64,000 nt of DNA from Flavobacteriales bacterium (GCA_013205245.1 JABMNH010000062.1:1-64000); one strand, 5' to 3'. Shown: positions 25,279-35,998, numbered from the stretch's first letter. Numbers and translations: made by a program. Notes: generated by a model from the sequence alone, not told the origin.

Positions 25279-26727
25279 ATGCCACTACAACAAAGTTACG
25301 AACAAGAGCTTGCTGTTCAAACAAATAGAAGGCAGGCTACTATTGAATTTATTAAAATTATAGGCGATTTATGGTATGATAAAACCATAGAATTGGTGCT
25401 ATTCAGAAATCAGTTAATCGACAGGAATGTTAGCGAAATTCTAAACCTTTTAGAATATGCGGCGGCGTTTGTAGAAAAACCAATTTCAATTTATGATGCT
25501 TTAGAAATTGCTAAAGCTATTGCAACTTTAGATTTACCGGCTTCAAAATTGGATATTGGTAAATTGTCTTACGAATGCCTTTTAGACGAAAATTTATCGA
25601 CTGATAAATTAAAGTTTGTAAAAGAAAAACTCAGCAAAGCAAAAAGCAATAATGACAATTCGCCGAAAGATGTCGTTTTATACGGATTTGGTAGAATTGG
25701 TCGCTTGTTAGTTAGAGAACTCATGAGCAAAATGGGCAAAGGGCGACAAATGCGTTTAAGAGCGATTGTTACCAGAGATGATAATTCGCCATTTTTTCTA
25801 GAAAAACGTGCGGCGCTTTTACGAAACGATTCCGTTCACGGCGATTTTTTAGGATCGGTTATCCCCGATTTTGAAAAACAAGCTTTAATTATTAATGGCT
25901 CAACCGTTTATATGATTTCGGCTAATAATCCCGAAGACATAGATTATACAAAATATGGCATTCATAATGCTTTGGTTATTGATAATACAGGCGCTTTTAG
26001 AGATGAAGTTACTTTAGGAAGACATCTCAAAGCAAAAGGTGTAGCCAAAGTTTTATTAACTGCGCCGGGTAAAAATGTCCCAAATATTGTTTATGGAGTG
26101 AATCAAAATGATTACAATCCTAATACCACTCACATTTATTCAGCGGCATCTTGTACCACCAACGCCATCACGCCTGTTTTAAGTGTGATTGAGGATAATT
26201 TCGGAATCAATAACGGGCATCTTGAAACCATTCACGCTTATACAAACGACCAAAATCTGGTTGATAATTTTCATAAAAAATACCGAAGAGGTCGTGCTGC
26301 TGCATTAAATATGGTAATCACTGAAACCGGCGCCGGAAGTGCTGTTGCAAAAGCACTGCCATCACTCGAAGGTAAATTGACATCAAATGCCATTCGTGTT
26401 CCAGTTCCAAATGGTTCTCTGGCCATTTTGAATTTGCATTTAAAAAGAAAAACAACTAAAACAGAAGTGAATGATATCTTGAAGAAATATGCTTTAGAAG
26501 GCAACTTGGTAGAGCAAATTAAATTCTCATTGAGCAACGAATTGGTATCATCTGATATTGTTGGCGAGGCCGCTCCAGCAATCTTCGATAGCAATGCTAC
26601 CATAGTTAGTGCTAAAGGTGACGATGTGGTGCTTTATGTTTGGTACGATAACGAATATGGCTATAGTCACCAAGTGATGCGTTTAGCGCGATATGTATCG
26701 CAAGTATCTAAATTTACTTATTATTAG
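25279..26727 (+). CDS. gap: Glyceraldehyde-3-phosphate dehydrogenase, N-terminally extended form
   Basis: Oxidises glyceraldehyde-3-phosphate to 1,3-bisphosphoglycerate in glycolysis, or the reverse. The Rossmann fingerprint VVLYGFGRIGRLLVREL begins only at about residue 133; the catalytic-cysteine block is YSAASCTTNAITPVL (about 286-300) and WYDNEYGYSHQVMRL closes the enzyme. The first 130 residues are an extra, probably helical domain absent from classical 330-residue GAPDH but seen in a long Bacteroidota form. Length 482. Cofactor preference (NAD or NADP) cannot be set from sequence alone. Single gene between two terminators. Confidence 0.93.
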   Translation: MPLQQSYEQELAVQTNRRQATIEFIKIIGDLWYDKTIELVLFRNQLIDRNVSEILNLLEYAAAFVEKPISIYDALEIAKAIATLDLPASKLDIGKLSYECLLDENLSTDKLKFVKEKLSKAKSNNDNSPKDVVLYGFGRIGRLLVRELMSKMGKGRQMRLRAIVTRDDNSPFFLEKRAALLRNDSVHGDFLGSVIPDFEKQALIINGSTVYMISANNPEDIDYTKYGIHNALVIDNTGAFRDEVTLGRHLKAKGVAKVLLTAPGKNVPNIVYGVNQNDYNPNTTHIYSAASCTTNAITPVLSVIEDNFGINNGHLETIHAYTNDQNLVDNFHKKYRRGRAAALNMVITETGAGSAVAKALPSLEGKLTSNAIRVPVPNGSLAILNLHLKRKTTKTEVNDILKKYALEGNLVEQIKFSLSNELVSSDIVGEAAPAIFDSNATIVSAKGDDVVLYVWYDNEYGYSHQVMRLARYVSQVSKFTYY

Positions 26728-26744
26728 AAATTATTTATCATACT

Positions 26745-26783
26745 AAAAAGCCCCAAAATGGATTTCCATTTTGGGGCTTTTTA
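26745..26783. terminator. Bidirectional terminator between gap and the DsrE-like gene
   Basis: Long perfect stem AAAAGCCCCAAAATGG (26746-26761) / CCATTTTGGGGCTTTT (26766-26781) with loop ATTT, flanked by A and T tracts. It serves gap on the plus strand (18 bases after its stop) and the convergent sulfur operon on the minus strand. Confidence 0.93.
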
Positions 26784-26798
26784 TAATTAATAAAATTA

Positions 26799-27329
26799 TT
26801 AAGTAAAAATTATTTGAGTTCTGTCTCCATCGCAAAGTTCATAGAACTGACCAATGGTGATAATGCTATCTACTTCGTCTGATAAGTCTTCTTTCTTTAA
26901 TTTAAACATGTCAACAGCTAATTTACAAGCGTAAATTTTACCACCACCTGCTGTAATCATTTCTAAAAATTCATCAACAGGAGGCATGTCTAAATCTTCC
27001 ATTTGTTTTCGCATCATACCAGAAACAGCCGATTCTACGCCTGGTAATCCGCCAAGCATCGTAGGAAAAGGCAAACCCCCTGGCATTTTCATAGCGGGAT
27101 TTCCGGTTGTTGCCGTATGTAAATGGTTCATCGATTTTTTTGTAATACCCTCAAGTCCGAAAAAAGTAAAAAACAGATTTGTTTCGATCCCTTCCATAAC
27201 CGCACCATTAGCCATAACCAAAGAGGCGTAAACATCTTCTAAATTTCCTTTAGCGCATATAATACAAACCTTTTCTAAAGGCTTTTTTTCTTTTGCAACT
27301 ATTTTTTTTTCAACTGCTATTGTTTCCAT
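26799..27329 (-). CDS. DsrE/DsrF/DrsH-like sulfur-relay family protein
   Basis: Predicted cytoplasmic persulfide carrier of the DsrE2 type. It opens with a polar tail, then KVCIICAKGNLEDVYASLVMANGA, a methionine- and glycine-rich middle (GGLPFPTMLGGLPG), and GGGKIYACKLAVDMF; C144-region in IYAC is the likely persulfide-accepting cysteine, with the IIC cysteine as a second candidate. Length 176. It is last in an operon with DsrC-like and sulfide:quinone oxidoreductase genes (27-base gap), a context that supports transfer of oxidised sulfide sulfur. Confidence 0.82.
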   Translation of the reverse strand: METIAVEKKIVAKEKKPLEKVCIICAKGNLEDVYASLVMANGAVMEGIETNLFFTFFGLEGITKKSMNHLHTATTGNPAMKMPGGLPFPTMLGGLPGVESAVSGMMRKQMEDLDMPPVDEFLEMITAGGGKIYACKLAVDMFKLKKEDLSDEVDSIITIGQFYELCDGDRTQIIFT

Positions 27330-27356
27330 TTTTTTAATTTTTTATAATAATGTAAT

Positions 27357-27668
27357 TTATATACAACTTGTGGGTTTTGGTATTCCGGCTATTTTAGATG
27401 AGAATTTTAAAGGTCCTTTTGGGAACAATTCATACAATCCTTTAACATCTACAATACCCGATTTACCAACGCTTCTTATTGTAAGCGCTTCTTTATCTGC
27501 TGTTTTTTTGCGTAAATAATTGATAAGCTCAAAATGTTTTGGTGTTAATTCAATTCCTAGTTCACTTGCAATTTCTTTTGCAATTTCTTCGTTCCATTGA
27601 GACATATTTTCAAGATAACCTTCCTCCGAAACATTTACTTCTACTCCTGCAATTGTTTTTACTGACAT
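27357..27668 (-). CDS. TusE/DsrC/DsvC-family sulfur carrier, single-cysteine form
   Basis: Small sulfur-carrier protein. Typical elements are GYLENMSQWNEEIAKEIASELG, LTPKHFELINYLR, and the C-terminal arm FSSKIAGIPKPTSCI. The penultimate cysteine that carries persulfide is present. The second cysteine of true DsrC (about ten residues earlier, in the xxCKIAG position) is serine here (FSSKIAG), so by sequence it behaves like TusE rather than two-cysteine DsrC. Length 103, normal. It lies between the SQR gene (30-base gap) and the DsrE-like gene. Confidence 0.88.
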   Translation of the reverse strand: MSVKTIAGVEVNVSEEGYLENMSQWNEEIAKEIASELGIELTPKHFELINYLRKKTADKEALTIRSVGKSGIVDVKGLYELFPKGPLKFSSKIAGIPKPTSCI

Positions 27669-27698
27669 AATATTTATTTTTTAGTTGTTAATTATTTA

Positions 27699-28949
27699 TT
27701 AATTTTTATCCGATTTTATATCAAATACCTTTCCTTTAAAGCTCATATTTCTATGAACAAAAGGAATAGCAATTCCTTTTAATAACATATTCCAATAAAT
27801 CCATCTAAAGGCTAACTTGCCCCAATGATTAAATACACTTTCTTTTAATAATTTCAGAGGTCCTATTTTTGCAAAAGGAAAATTCCCATGAACTGGCTCA
27901 GTAACGTAATTAAAATCAATTAATAAGGCTTTGTTGTTTCCGGTTTCTATAAAGCAATTTGCATGACCATCAAATTCTTTTTTTAATGGATTCCCATCCA
28001 TATACAAAAGAATATTATCAGTTAATGTTTCTGCTTGAAAATGTGCTACAGAACCTGCTTTTGAAGCTGGGACATTAGTTGCATCGCCAATTACAAAAAT
28101 ATTTTCGTGTGCTTTTGATTGAAGTGTATTATGGTCAGTAGGAATAAAATTTAAATCATCTCCTAAACCAGATTTTGCAATAACGTCGTCTCCCATATTT
28201 GTTGGAATGGTTACTAATAAATCAAAAGGAATTCTTCTATCTTCAAAATCCACAATCTCTTTGCTATCATTATCAACGTGTTCAATAGCAAAATCAGATT
28301 CCATATGTATATTTTTCTCTTTTAAAAGATAAGCTAAAGCGTTTGAGCAGGTTGGTTTTGTAAAGGCGCCTGTAAGTGGCGTGACATAGGTAATCTCAAC
28401 TTTATCTCTCATCCCTTTTTCACGAAAATAGGTATCTGCTAAAAATGCAAATTCTAAAGGTGCAACTGGGCATTTTATGGGCATTTCGGTGATGTGAATT
28501 ACTAATTTACCGCCCTCCCAATTTCTTAGTTTATTCCTTAAGGCCAAAGATCCTTCGTAAGTATAAAAATCGAAAATATCTTTTTTCCAAAGTGGACCAA
28601 TTAGCCCTTCAGTTTCTTCAGGGGCTATTTTTGAACCTGTTGCAATAATTAAGATATCGTAATTTAAAGTTTCATCTTCTAATTCAACTTTATTTTCTTT
28701 AGGAATGATTTTCTCTATTTTTTTCTGAATGTAATTGACGTCTTTTTGGATAAATTTTTTACCCACTTTTTTAACTTGATTTTCTGTGTAAATATCAAAT
28801 GGTAAGAATAAAAATCCAGGTTGATAATAATGTGTCTTATATTGATCAACAATAGTTATTTGCCATTCGTTTTTATTTAATTTTGGAAGGAGGTGGTTTG
28901 ACATCATCGTTCCTGCGGTACCTGCACCTAATATGAGTAATTGTTTCAT
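27699..28949 (-). CDS. Sulfide:quinone oxidoreductase-like FAD protein
   Basis: Flavoprotein of the disulfide-reductase fold, predicted to oxidise sulfide and reduce membrane quinone. It opens with the FAD-binding QLLILGAGTAGTMMSN, contains NYDILIIATGSKIAPEE, the redox-cysteine block MPIKCPVAPLEFAF, and the FAD-contacting VIGDATNVPASKAGSVAHF. A second cysteine (TKPTCSNALAY) is present; whether it and CPVAP form the SQR disulfide is not certain. The C-terminal amphipathic tail FAKIGPLKLLKESVFNHWGK fits membrane attachment. ATG at 28949 chosen. Length 416. First gene of the sulfur operon. Confidence 0.85.
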   Translation of the reverse strand: MKQLLILGAGTAGTMMSNHLLPKLNKNEWQITIVDQYKTHYYQPGFLFLPFDIYTENQVKKVGKKFIQKDVNYIQKKIEKIIPKENKVELEDETLNYDILIIATGSKIAPEETEGLIGPLWKKDIFDFYTYEGSLALRNKLRNWEGGKLVIHITEMPIKCPVAPLEFAFLADTYFREKGMRDKVEITYVTPLTGAFTKPTCSNALAYLLKEKNIHMESDFAIEHVDNDSKEIVDFEDRRIPFDLLVTIPTNMGDDVIAKSGLGDDLNFIPTDHNTLQSKAHENIFVIGDATNVPASKAGSVAHFQAETLTDNILLYMDGNPLKKEFDGHANCFIETGNNKALLIDFNYVTEPVHGNFPFAKIGPLKLLKESVFNHWGKLAFRWIYWNMLLKGIAIPFVHRNMSFKGKVFDIKSDKN

Positions 28950-28990
28950 AACGATTTTTTTATGTTTTAATTTATATGAATTTAATACCA

Positions 28991-29034
28991 CAAAATTACA
29001 CCTAAATGAATGTGGGAAATATGATATAAATCAT
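28991..29034 (-). promoter_or_regulatory. Candidate promoter with Crp/Fnr-like palindrome for the sulfur operon
   Basis: On the minus strand TAATTTTG (28998-28991) matches the -7 consensus, with no -33 TTG. ATGATATAAATCAT (29021-29034) is a perfect TGAT-N4-ATCA palindrome of the Crp/Fnr kind, centred about 41 bases before the expected start, the classic activator position. Confidence 0.5.
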
Positions 29035-29133
29035 AGTCAAGCTCCTGTGTATCATAGGTTACATATGCTTTCTTGAAATGCAAAATAAGGGTTTGATAAT
29101 TGGGTAGAATACCGTATTTTTATTCTTTTATAA

Positions 29134-31140
<2,007 letters not shown>

Positions 31141-31141
31141 A

Positions 31142-31801
31142 ATGAATACAAAAAGAAATTTAAAAGTAGCAACAGTACTATTTATAGTAGTATCAGCTTT
31201 AGACATTATTGGAATTGTATTGCAAAAAGAATTTTTGCGCTATTTTTCTAAGCCTATGGTAATTTTATCTTTAATGTTACTTTATTTTTTGGCAAGCCCA
31301 TCAAAAAACAAATGGTACATATTGGCTTTAATTTTCTCTTTTGGAGGCGATGTGTTTTTGCTTTTTAACGGACAAACGTATTTTATGTTCGGGTTGGGTT
31401 CCTTTTTATTAGCCCATATTTTTTATATCACACTTGTTTCTCAACAGTTGCATAAGCCAAAAACAAATGATATTTTATTAAGTTTTATGATTTTTTTCGG
31501 TCTGTTAATAGGTTTGTTGTTCGTCTTAAAAGGCCATTTAGGAGCGATGAAAATCCCAGTAGTTATTTACGGTTTGGTGATTACAAATTTTGGCGGATTA
31601 AGTTTTATCAATCATCTACAGCATAAGTCAAAAGCTTCGTTACTAATGTTAATAGGGGCATTAATTTTTATTTCATCAGATAGTATGTTGGCAATTAATA
31701 AATTTTATAACCCGATGGAAGTGTTAAATATAGCCGTTATGAGTTCTTATATTCTTGCCCAATATGTTATTTTTAGAGCGGTAACACAAAAAAGCGCTTA
31801 G
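31142..31801 (+). CDS. Lysoplasmalogenase-like YhhN family membrane protein
   Basis: About eight-helix membrane protein of the YhhN/TMEM86 family; animal TMEM86B hydrolyses lysoplasmalogen, and the bacterial role is less clear. Family marks are YFSKPMVILSLMLLY, FSFGGDVFLL (conserved GDV aspartate) and the late LIFISSDSMLAINKF (conserved SD). Length 219, normal. The ATG lies one base after the ligA stop. Convergent with the DASS symporter, 17 bases apart. Confidence 0.9.
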   Translation: MNTKRNLKVATVLFIVVSALDIIGIVLQKEFLRYFSKPMVILSLMLLYFLASPSKNKWYILALIFSFGGDVFLLFNGQTYFMFGLGSFLLAHIFYITLVSQQLHKPKTNDILLSFMIFFGLLIGLLFVLKGHLGAMKIPVVIYGLVITNFGGLSFINHLQHKSKASLLMLIGALIFISSDSMLAINKFYNPMEVLNIAVMSSYILAQYVIFRAVTQKSA

Positions 31802-31818
31802 TAAATCTAAAGATTAGT

Positions 31819-33360
31819 TTAGGGCTTTGCAATATTAACCGTTTGAGTTGCCCAATCTGGAAACACATTTGGGTCAATATCAAAAATTATTGTTCCCCAA
31901 ATCATCGTTAATACTGTTATAACAATTATAGCCATAAGGTTTATAAAAAAACCTGTGCGCATCATATGTAACATGGTGAGTTTTCCAGTTCCAAAAACAA
32001 TGACATTTGGAGGTGTTGCAATGGGTAACATAAACGCCATTGAAGCTGCTAAGGTAACAGGTATCATTATTAATAAAGGATTTACGTGTATTTCATTTGC
32101 CAATCCACCAATGATAGGTAAAATCATTTCTGTTGTGGCCGTATTTGATGTGAATTCGGTGAGTAATGACATCACTGCAGTTAAAGATGCTACAAGTGCC
32201 GTTGGAGATAAACTGCCAGCGTTTGTCAAAAGACCGCCTATATAAGTAGATAATCCTGAATCTATAAATCCTTTTGCTAAAGCAAAACCACCACCAAATA
32301 AAAACACAATATGCCAAGGCAGTTTCTTGGTAATTTGCCAAGTTAATAAAGCCTCATTTTTTTTAGTAGAAGGAACGATAAATAAGATAACAGCAATAAG
32401 CATAGCTACAGTACCATCATTTAAAAATTCGGGATGTTTAAATATGGTACTCCAACCAGTAATATTAAAAATGCCAAGATTTATATCTGTTCTAAATACC
32501 CATAATAAAGCCAAGATTATGAATAAAACAAAGACTCTTTTTTGTTCTGCTGTTACTTTTCCTAAAGCAATATATTTATCTCTAAAAAAAGACTTGTCTA
32601 GTTTTTCAATTTTTTCTTTGGGCTTGTAAACAAAATACAAAAAGAATAATGTAAAAATAAACATAATGATGGTAATAGGAAGTGCAAAAGTAATCCATTG
32701 ACCAAATGAAATTGAAGGACCTCCGGGGTACATAATTTCAAAAATACGCATAAATGATAGGTTAGGAGGTGTGCCAACTAAAGTCGCTATACCGCCAATT
32801 GAACATGCGTGTGCAATAGCCAATAACAAGCCAACTACAAAGGTCTTTATTTTAGCTTTTCCATGAACTTCTTCTAAGGCTGTAGATACAGAAAATGCTA
32901 TTGGTAACATCATCATGGTTGTGGCTGTATTCGACATCCACATCGATAAAAAAGCAGCCGAAAACATAAATCCAAATAAAATCATAAACGGACTCCCGCC
33001 AACAATAGACAATACTTTTAAGGCTATTCTTTTATGTAAATTCCATTTTTCCATGGCTAGAGCCATTAGAAACCCACCAATAAATAAAAAAATCACATAA
33101 TTTATATAGGCGTTAGAAATAGCTTTTCCGTTTAGGATTCCTAAAAGAGGAAAAAGGATTACAGGTAAAAATGATGTGATGCCTATGGGTAGCGCTTCAC
33201 TAATCCACCAAAATGCCATTAAAAATGCAATGGCTGCAGTATAAGTAACTTCGGGTTTGCCGGGTTGTAGATCTACAAAGAAAATGATGCCAAAGAAAAT
33301 GATTAACCCTATGATAATTAATTTAAAATTGACGGTCTCTTTTTGTTTTAAAGTTGCCAT
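31819..33360 (-). CDS. DASS/SLC13-family sodium:dicarboxylate (or sulfate) symporter
   Basis: Inner-membrane sodium-coupled importer for di/tricarboxylates or sulfate. The two SNT substrate/sodium motifs are visible (MWMSNTATTMMMLP and EFTSNTATTEMILP), as are the hairpin motifs LVGTPPNLSF and IATPPNVIVF. About 11-12 hydrophobic segments. Length 513, normal. Substrate is not decidable; with the purine operon upstream, an organic acid link is possible but the structured repeat and about 230 bases separate them. Confidence 0.9.
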   Translation of the reverse strand: MATLKQKETVNFKLIIIGLIIFFGIIFFVDLQPGKPEVTYTAAIAFLMAFWWISEALPIGITSFLPVILFPLLGILNGKAISNAYINYVIFLFIGGFLMALAMEKWNLHKRIALKVLSIVGGSPFMILFGFMFSAAFLSMWMSNTATTMMMLPIAFSVSTALEEVHGKAKIKTFVVGLLLAIAHACSIGGIATLVGTPPNLSFMRIFEIMYPGGPSISFGQWITFALPITIIMFIFTLFFLYFVYKPKEKIEKLDKSFFRDKYIALGKVTAEQKRVFVLFIILALLWVFRTDINLGIFNITGWSTIFKHPEFLNDGTVAMLIAVILFIVPSTKKNEALLTWQITKKLPWHIVFLFGGGFALAKGFIDSGLSTYIGGLLTNAGSLSPTALVASLTAVMSLLTEFTSNTATTEMILPIIGGLANEIHVNPLLIMIPVTLAASMAFMLPIATPPNVIVFGTGKLTMLHMMRTGFFINLMAIIVITVLTMIWGTIIFDIDPNVFPDWATQTVNIAKP

Positions 33361-33437
33361 GATATTTTTAAATTTTTAATTAGAAAATATATTTTTAATT
33401 TAAAATAATTCTTCTATGCTCTGCGTCGCCGTTTCTA

Positions 33438-33594
33438 CTTTCACCTCTCCTTTGGAGAGGTCGGAACTGCCTTTTTGCAGTTTCGGGTGAGGTAAAATAA
33501 TAGAATTTCGATTTTTGATTTTTAGATCAAAATGAAACCAGCTAAATACCCCTATGACCTACCTAGGTTATAGTTGGTTTCAAGAAATTCTTTA
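33438..33594. repeat. Structured multi-hairpin repeat, copy B
   Basis: Relative of 21073-21219. Hairpin 1 is CCTCTCC-TTT-GGAGAGG (33444-33460), differing from copy A by paired changes that keep the stem. Hairpin 2 is GGAACTGC / GCAGTTTC (33463-33484). A further imperfect inverted pair, GAAACCA (33534-33540) and TGGTTTC (33575-33581), is present only here. Its right end overlaps the xdhC-like stop codon. Confidence 0.75.
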
Positions 33595-34542
33595 TTCAGT
33601 ATTCTTAACTTTTATGAGTTGTGCTGCTACGCTTACCGCAATTTCTTCAGGTGTTTTACTTTTTATAGATATGCCAATTGGTGCATATACTTTGTCTAAT
33701 AAATTCTGATCGTACCCTTCTTTGGCCAAGACATCAAACATTATTTTTAGTTTTGCTTTACTGCCCAAAACACCTAAAAATTTTAATTTTTTATCCAATA
33801 AGGCCGATAAAACTATTTTGTCTCCTTTAAAGCCGTAGGTCATTATTGCCACATAAACATTAGAACCTTCTTCAATAGAATTTGCAATGGCTTTAAAATC
33901 TATAACCTGCTTTTTGTCGGCATAACTGTTTTCTTCAAAGGTGTTTAGGTTTTCTCGGTTATCGTAAACAATCACTTTAAATCCTATTTGTTTAAGGAGT
34001 TTTGAGGTTGCCAACCCAACGTGTCCGGCGCCAATAATGTAAACAATATCCTTTTTGTTTATAAATTCTTTGTAAGACCAATCGGTTTTAGAGTTGTGTG
34101 TATGGCTAAAGATTGTGCTTAATTCGTCATTAGTAACATAGTCAAAAGCAGTGGGCGACAGAGATAAAACACCACTTTTTGTGTTTGTATAGGTATCTAA
34201 AATTTTTTCAATAGTTAGAATATGTGATGTGTTTAACGGATTAAAAATAACAGTCTGTTCACCAGAACAAATCATTCCCGACCCATCTTCTATAAATCCT
34301 CTGTGAATTTGATGTTTGCAAAAGACGGTTGCTTCTTTTTTTTGTAACAATTCTTTGGATAATTCTACCAAATTAAATTCCATCAATCCGCCCCCTATAG
34401 AACCACAAATTTCGGTATCATCGGCAACAGCCATTTTAAATCCTTGCCTGCCCGGAGAACTCCCTTTGTGTTGTAAAACGGTTAAAAGATAAACTGTTTT
34501 ATTTTGTGATATTTTTGAATGTATAAATTTCCAGAGCCTCAT
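33592..34542 (-). CDS. XdhC/CoxI-family maturation protein
   Basis: Chaperone that binds molybdenum cofactor and helps insert sulfurated cofactor into xanthine dehydrogenase-type enzymes. The N-terminal XdhC/CoxI domain shows LQHKGSSPGRQGFKM, CGSIGGGLMEF, and a GSGMICSGEQT block; the C-terminal Rossmann domain shows IVYIIGAGHVGLATSKLLKQ and later MTYGF and FLGVLGSKAKL. Length 316. It is the last gene of the purine operon, 5 bases after the DUF6986-type gene, and presumably serves XdhAB, possibly also the isoquinoline-type enzyme. Confidence 0.9.
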   Translation of the reverse strand: MRLWKFIHSKISQNKTVYLLTVLQHKGSSPGRQGFKMAVADDTEICGSIGGGLMEFNLVELSKELLQKKEATVFCKHQIHRGFIEDGSGMICSGEQTVIFNPLNTSHILTIEKILDTYTNTKSGVLSLSPTAFDYVTNDELSTIFSHTHNSKTDWSYKEFINKKDIVYIIGAGHVGLATSKLLKQIGFKVIVYDNRENLNTFEENSYADKKQVIDFKAIANSIEEGSNVYVAIMTYGFKGDKIVLSALLDKKLKFLGVLGSKAKLKIMFDVLAKEGYDQNLLDKVYAPIGISIKSKTPEEIAVSVAAQLIKVKNTE

Positions 34543-34547
34543 TTATT

Positions 34548-35978
34548 TTACAAATTTTCTCTTCGCCCTTTTAGAATTTTAGCAAAAGATCGGGTTCTAA
34601 TTTCGTCTAAAGTGAGTCCTGTTACTAGGACTTCTTCTTCTGTAATGGCACCACTATTTAATGCTTTTAAAAAATAGTTGAGCAAGCCTTGACCAGTTGC
34701 AGCATCGTCAAAAACATCGCCTATTAAGGTGGCTCTTGCCGCTTTTTCAACAAAAGTTTTTAATCGAATAACAGCATCGTCATAACTTTCTAAAAAGAAA
34801 GCGTAAACGGCAGCATATCGCATGGGTAATTGGGCAGGATTCAAATCCCAACCTTGATAATAGCCATTCCAAAGCGAATGACGAATGTGTTTGTAACCTT
34901 TTAACCAAGCGCGGTGTACAACGGCTTTATTTTCTTCTTCTTGTTTTATTGTTAAATCGCCTCTATGTGGACCAATAGGCATCGTATTTGTTGCCCCATC
35001 AGACAACCAAACACCTGTATGCGCCAACGCCACTTTTGTCATATGATGCGCAAAATCGCAAACGGGATGATCCATCTCTTGATAACTAGCTGTTATGCTA
35101 CACGAAGCTGTATAATCATACGTGCCAAAATGCGTCGCAATACAGCGGCCTTTACTTGCTGTAATGAATTTCCTTAACGGATTTATACCATTTTCATCAA
35201 TGATAGATTGTGTGGTTTCTACCATAAATTCCATTTTGAGGCTTCTGGGTTGAAGCTCAAAATTTCTCTCGATAATTTCGAAAAAAGAAACCAAAGCAAT
35301 AATCTGTTCTAGGATGGTAACTTTTGGCAACATGACCACAAAATTATTGGGCAATTTCCCTTTGGTTTCTGTTAATAAGGTTGTCAAAAAAATGTCTAAT
35401 GTGCGTAAGCCACGCTCTTTTAACTCTTCTGTAAAAGGTTTGATTCTTATCCCAATAAAAGGAGAGAGAGAGTTTTCTGACATGCCCTTGGCAACATTTT
35501 GAGCTGCATTTACGGCAGTTTCATCTTCTTCTTTGTCAGATCTGTTACCAAAACCATCTTCAAAATCGATTCTAAAATCTTCAATGGCTTCACTTTGCAA
35601 TTTGGCAATCACTTTTTTATAAATAGTATAAGAAAAATTGGCTGGGAGTTTTTTGCGCTCACTATCCGATAATTTTTCTAATTCTTTTAACAATTTTTCT
35701 TGTCCTTTTTTATCGCGTGGAAGAGCCTCATAGCCACGTAATTGAAAAGCAACTGCAAACTCTATAAAATTAGGCGCATAATCCAATAATGATTTTAAAG
35801 CCGTATTTCCTAACTTTTTAACAGAGTTGTATTTAAAAAGATTTGCGCCACCATACACGGTGTGAATGGGTTGTCTGTCTTCTCTATCACCTTTATAAAT
35901 GGCGTTAAAAGTTTGGTTTGCTATAGCTAATTCGCCAAAAATGGCGTTTTTATGTGTATCCGAAATGGTTATTTTCAT
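34548..35978 (-). CDS. DUF6986-type aldolase/citrate-lyase-like protein of the purine operon
   Basis: Predicted metal-dependent TIM-barrel lyase of the HpcH/HpaI-citrate lyase superfamily. Superfamily hallmarks are IEDFRIDFEDGFGNRSD (metal-region acids), PFIGIRIKPF, VVMLPKVTILEQIIAL, the catalytic-glutamate-like MEFMVETTQSIID, and CIATHFGTYDYTAS. The name DUF6986 is from memory. It sits between UraD-UraH and XdhC in one operon. No dedicated ureidoglycolate or glyoxylate enzyme is present otherwise, so it may act on one of these. Length 476. Function not established. Confidence 0.72.
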   Translation of the reverse strand: MKITISDTHKNAIFGELAIANQTFNAIYKGDREDRQPIHTVYGGANLFKYNSVKKLGNTALKSLLDYAPNFIEFAVAFQLRGYEALPRDKKGQEKLLKELEKLSDSERKKLPANFSYTIYKKVIAKLQSEAIEDFRIDFEDGFGNRSDKEEDETAVNAAQNVAKGMSENSLSPFIGIRIKPFTEELKERGLRTLDIFLTTLLTETKGKLPNNFVVMLPKVTILEQIIALVSFFEIIERNFELQPRSLKMEFMVETTQSIIDENGINPLRKFITASKGRCIATHFGTYDYTASCSITASYQEMDHPVCDFAHHMTKVALAHTGVWLSDGATNTMPIGPHRGDLTIKQEEENKAVVHRAWLKGYKHIRHSLWNGYYQGWDLNPAQLPMRYAAVYAFFLESYDDAVIRLKTFVEKAARATLIGDVFDDAATGQGLLNYFLKALNSGAITEEEVLVTGLTLDEIRTRSFAKILKGRRENL

Positions 35979-35998
35979 CGTTTAATTTTATATTTTGA

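Noticed and set aside
26745-26783. Small RNA gene between gap and the sulfur operon
   Set aside because: The long stem with flanking A and T tracts is explained by a bidirectional terminator for two convergent genes.
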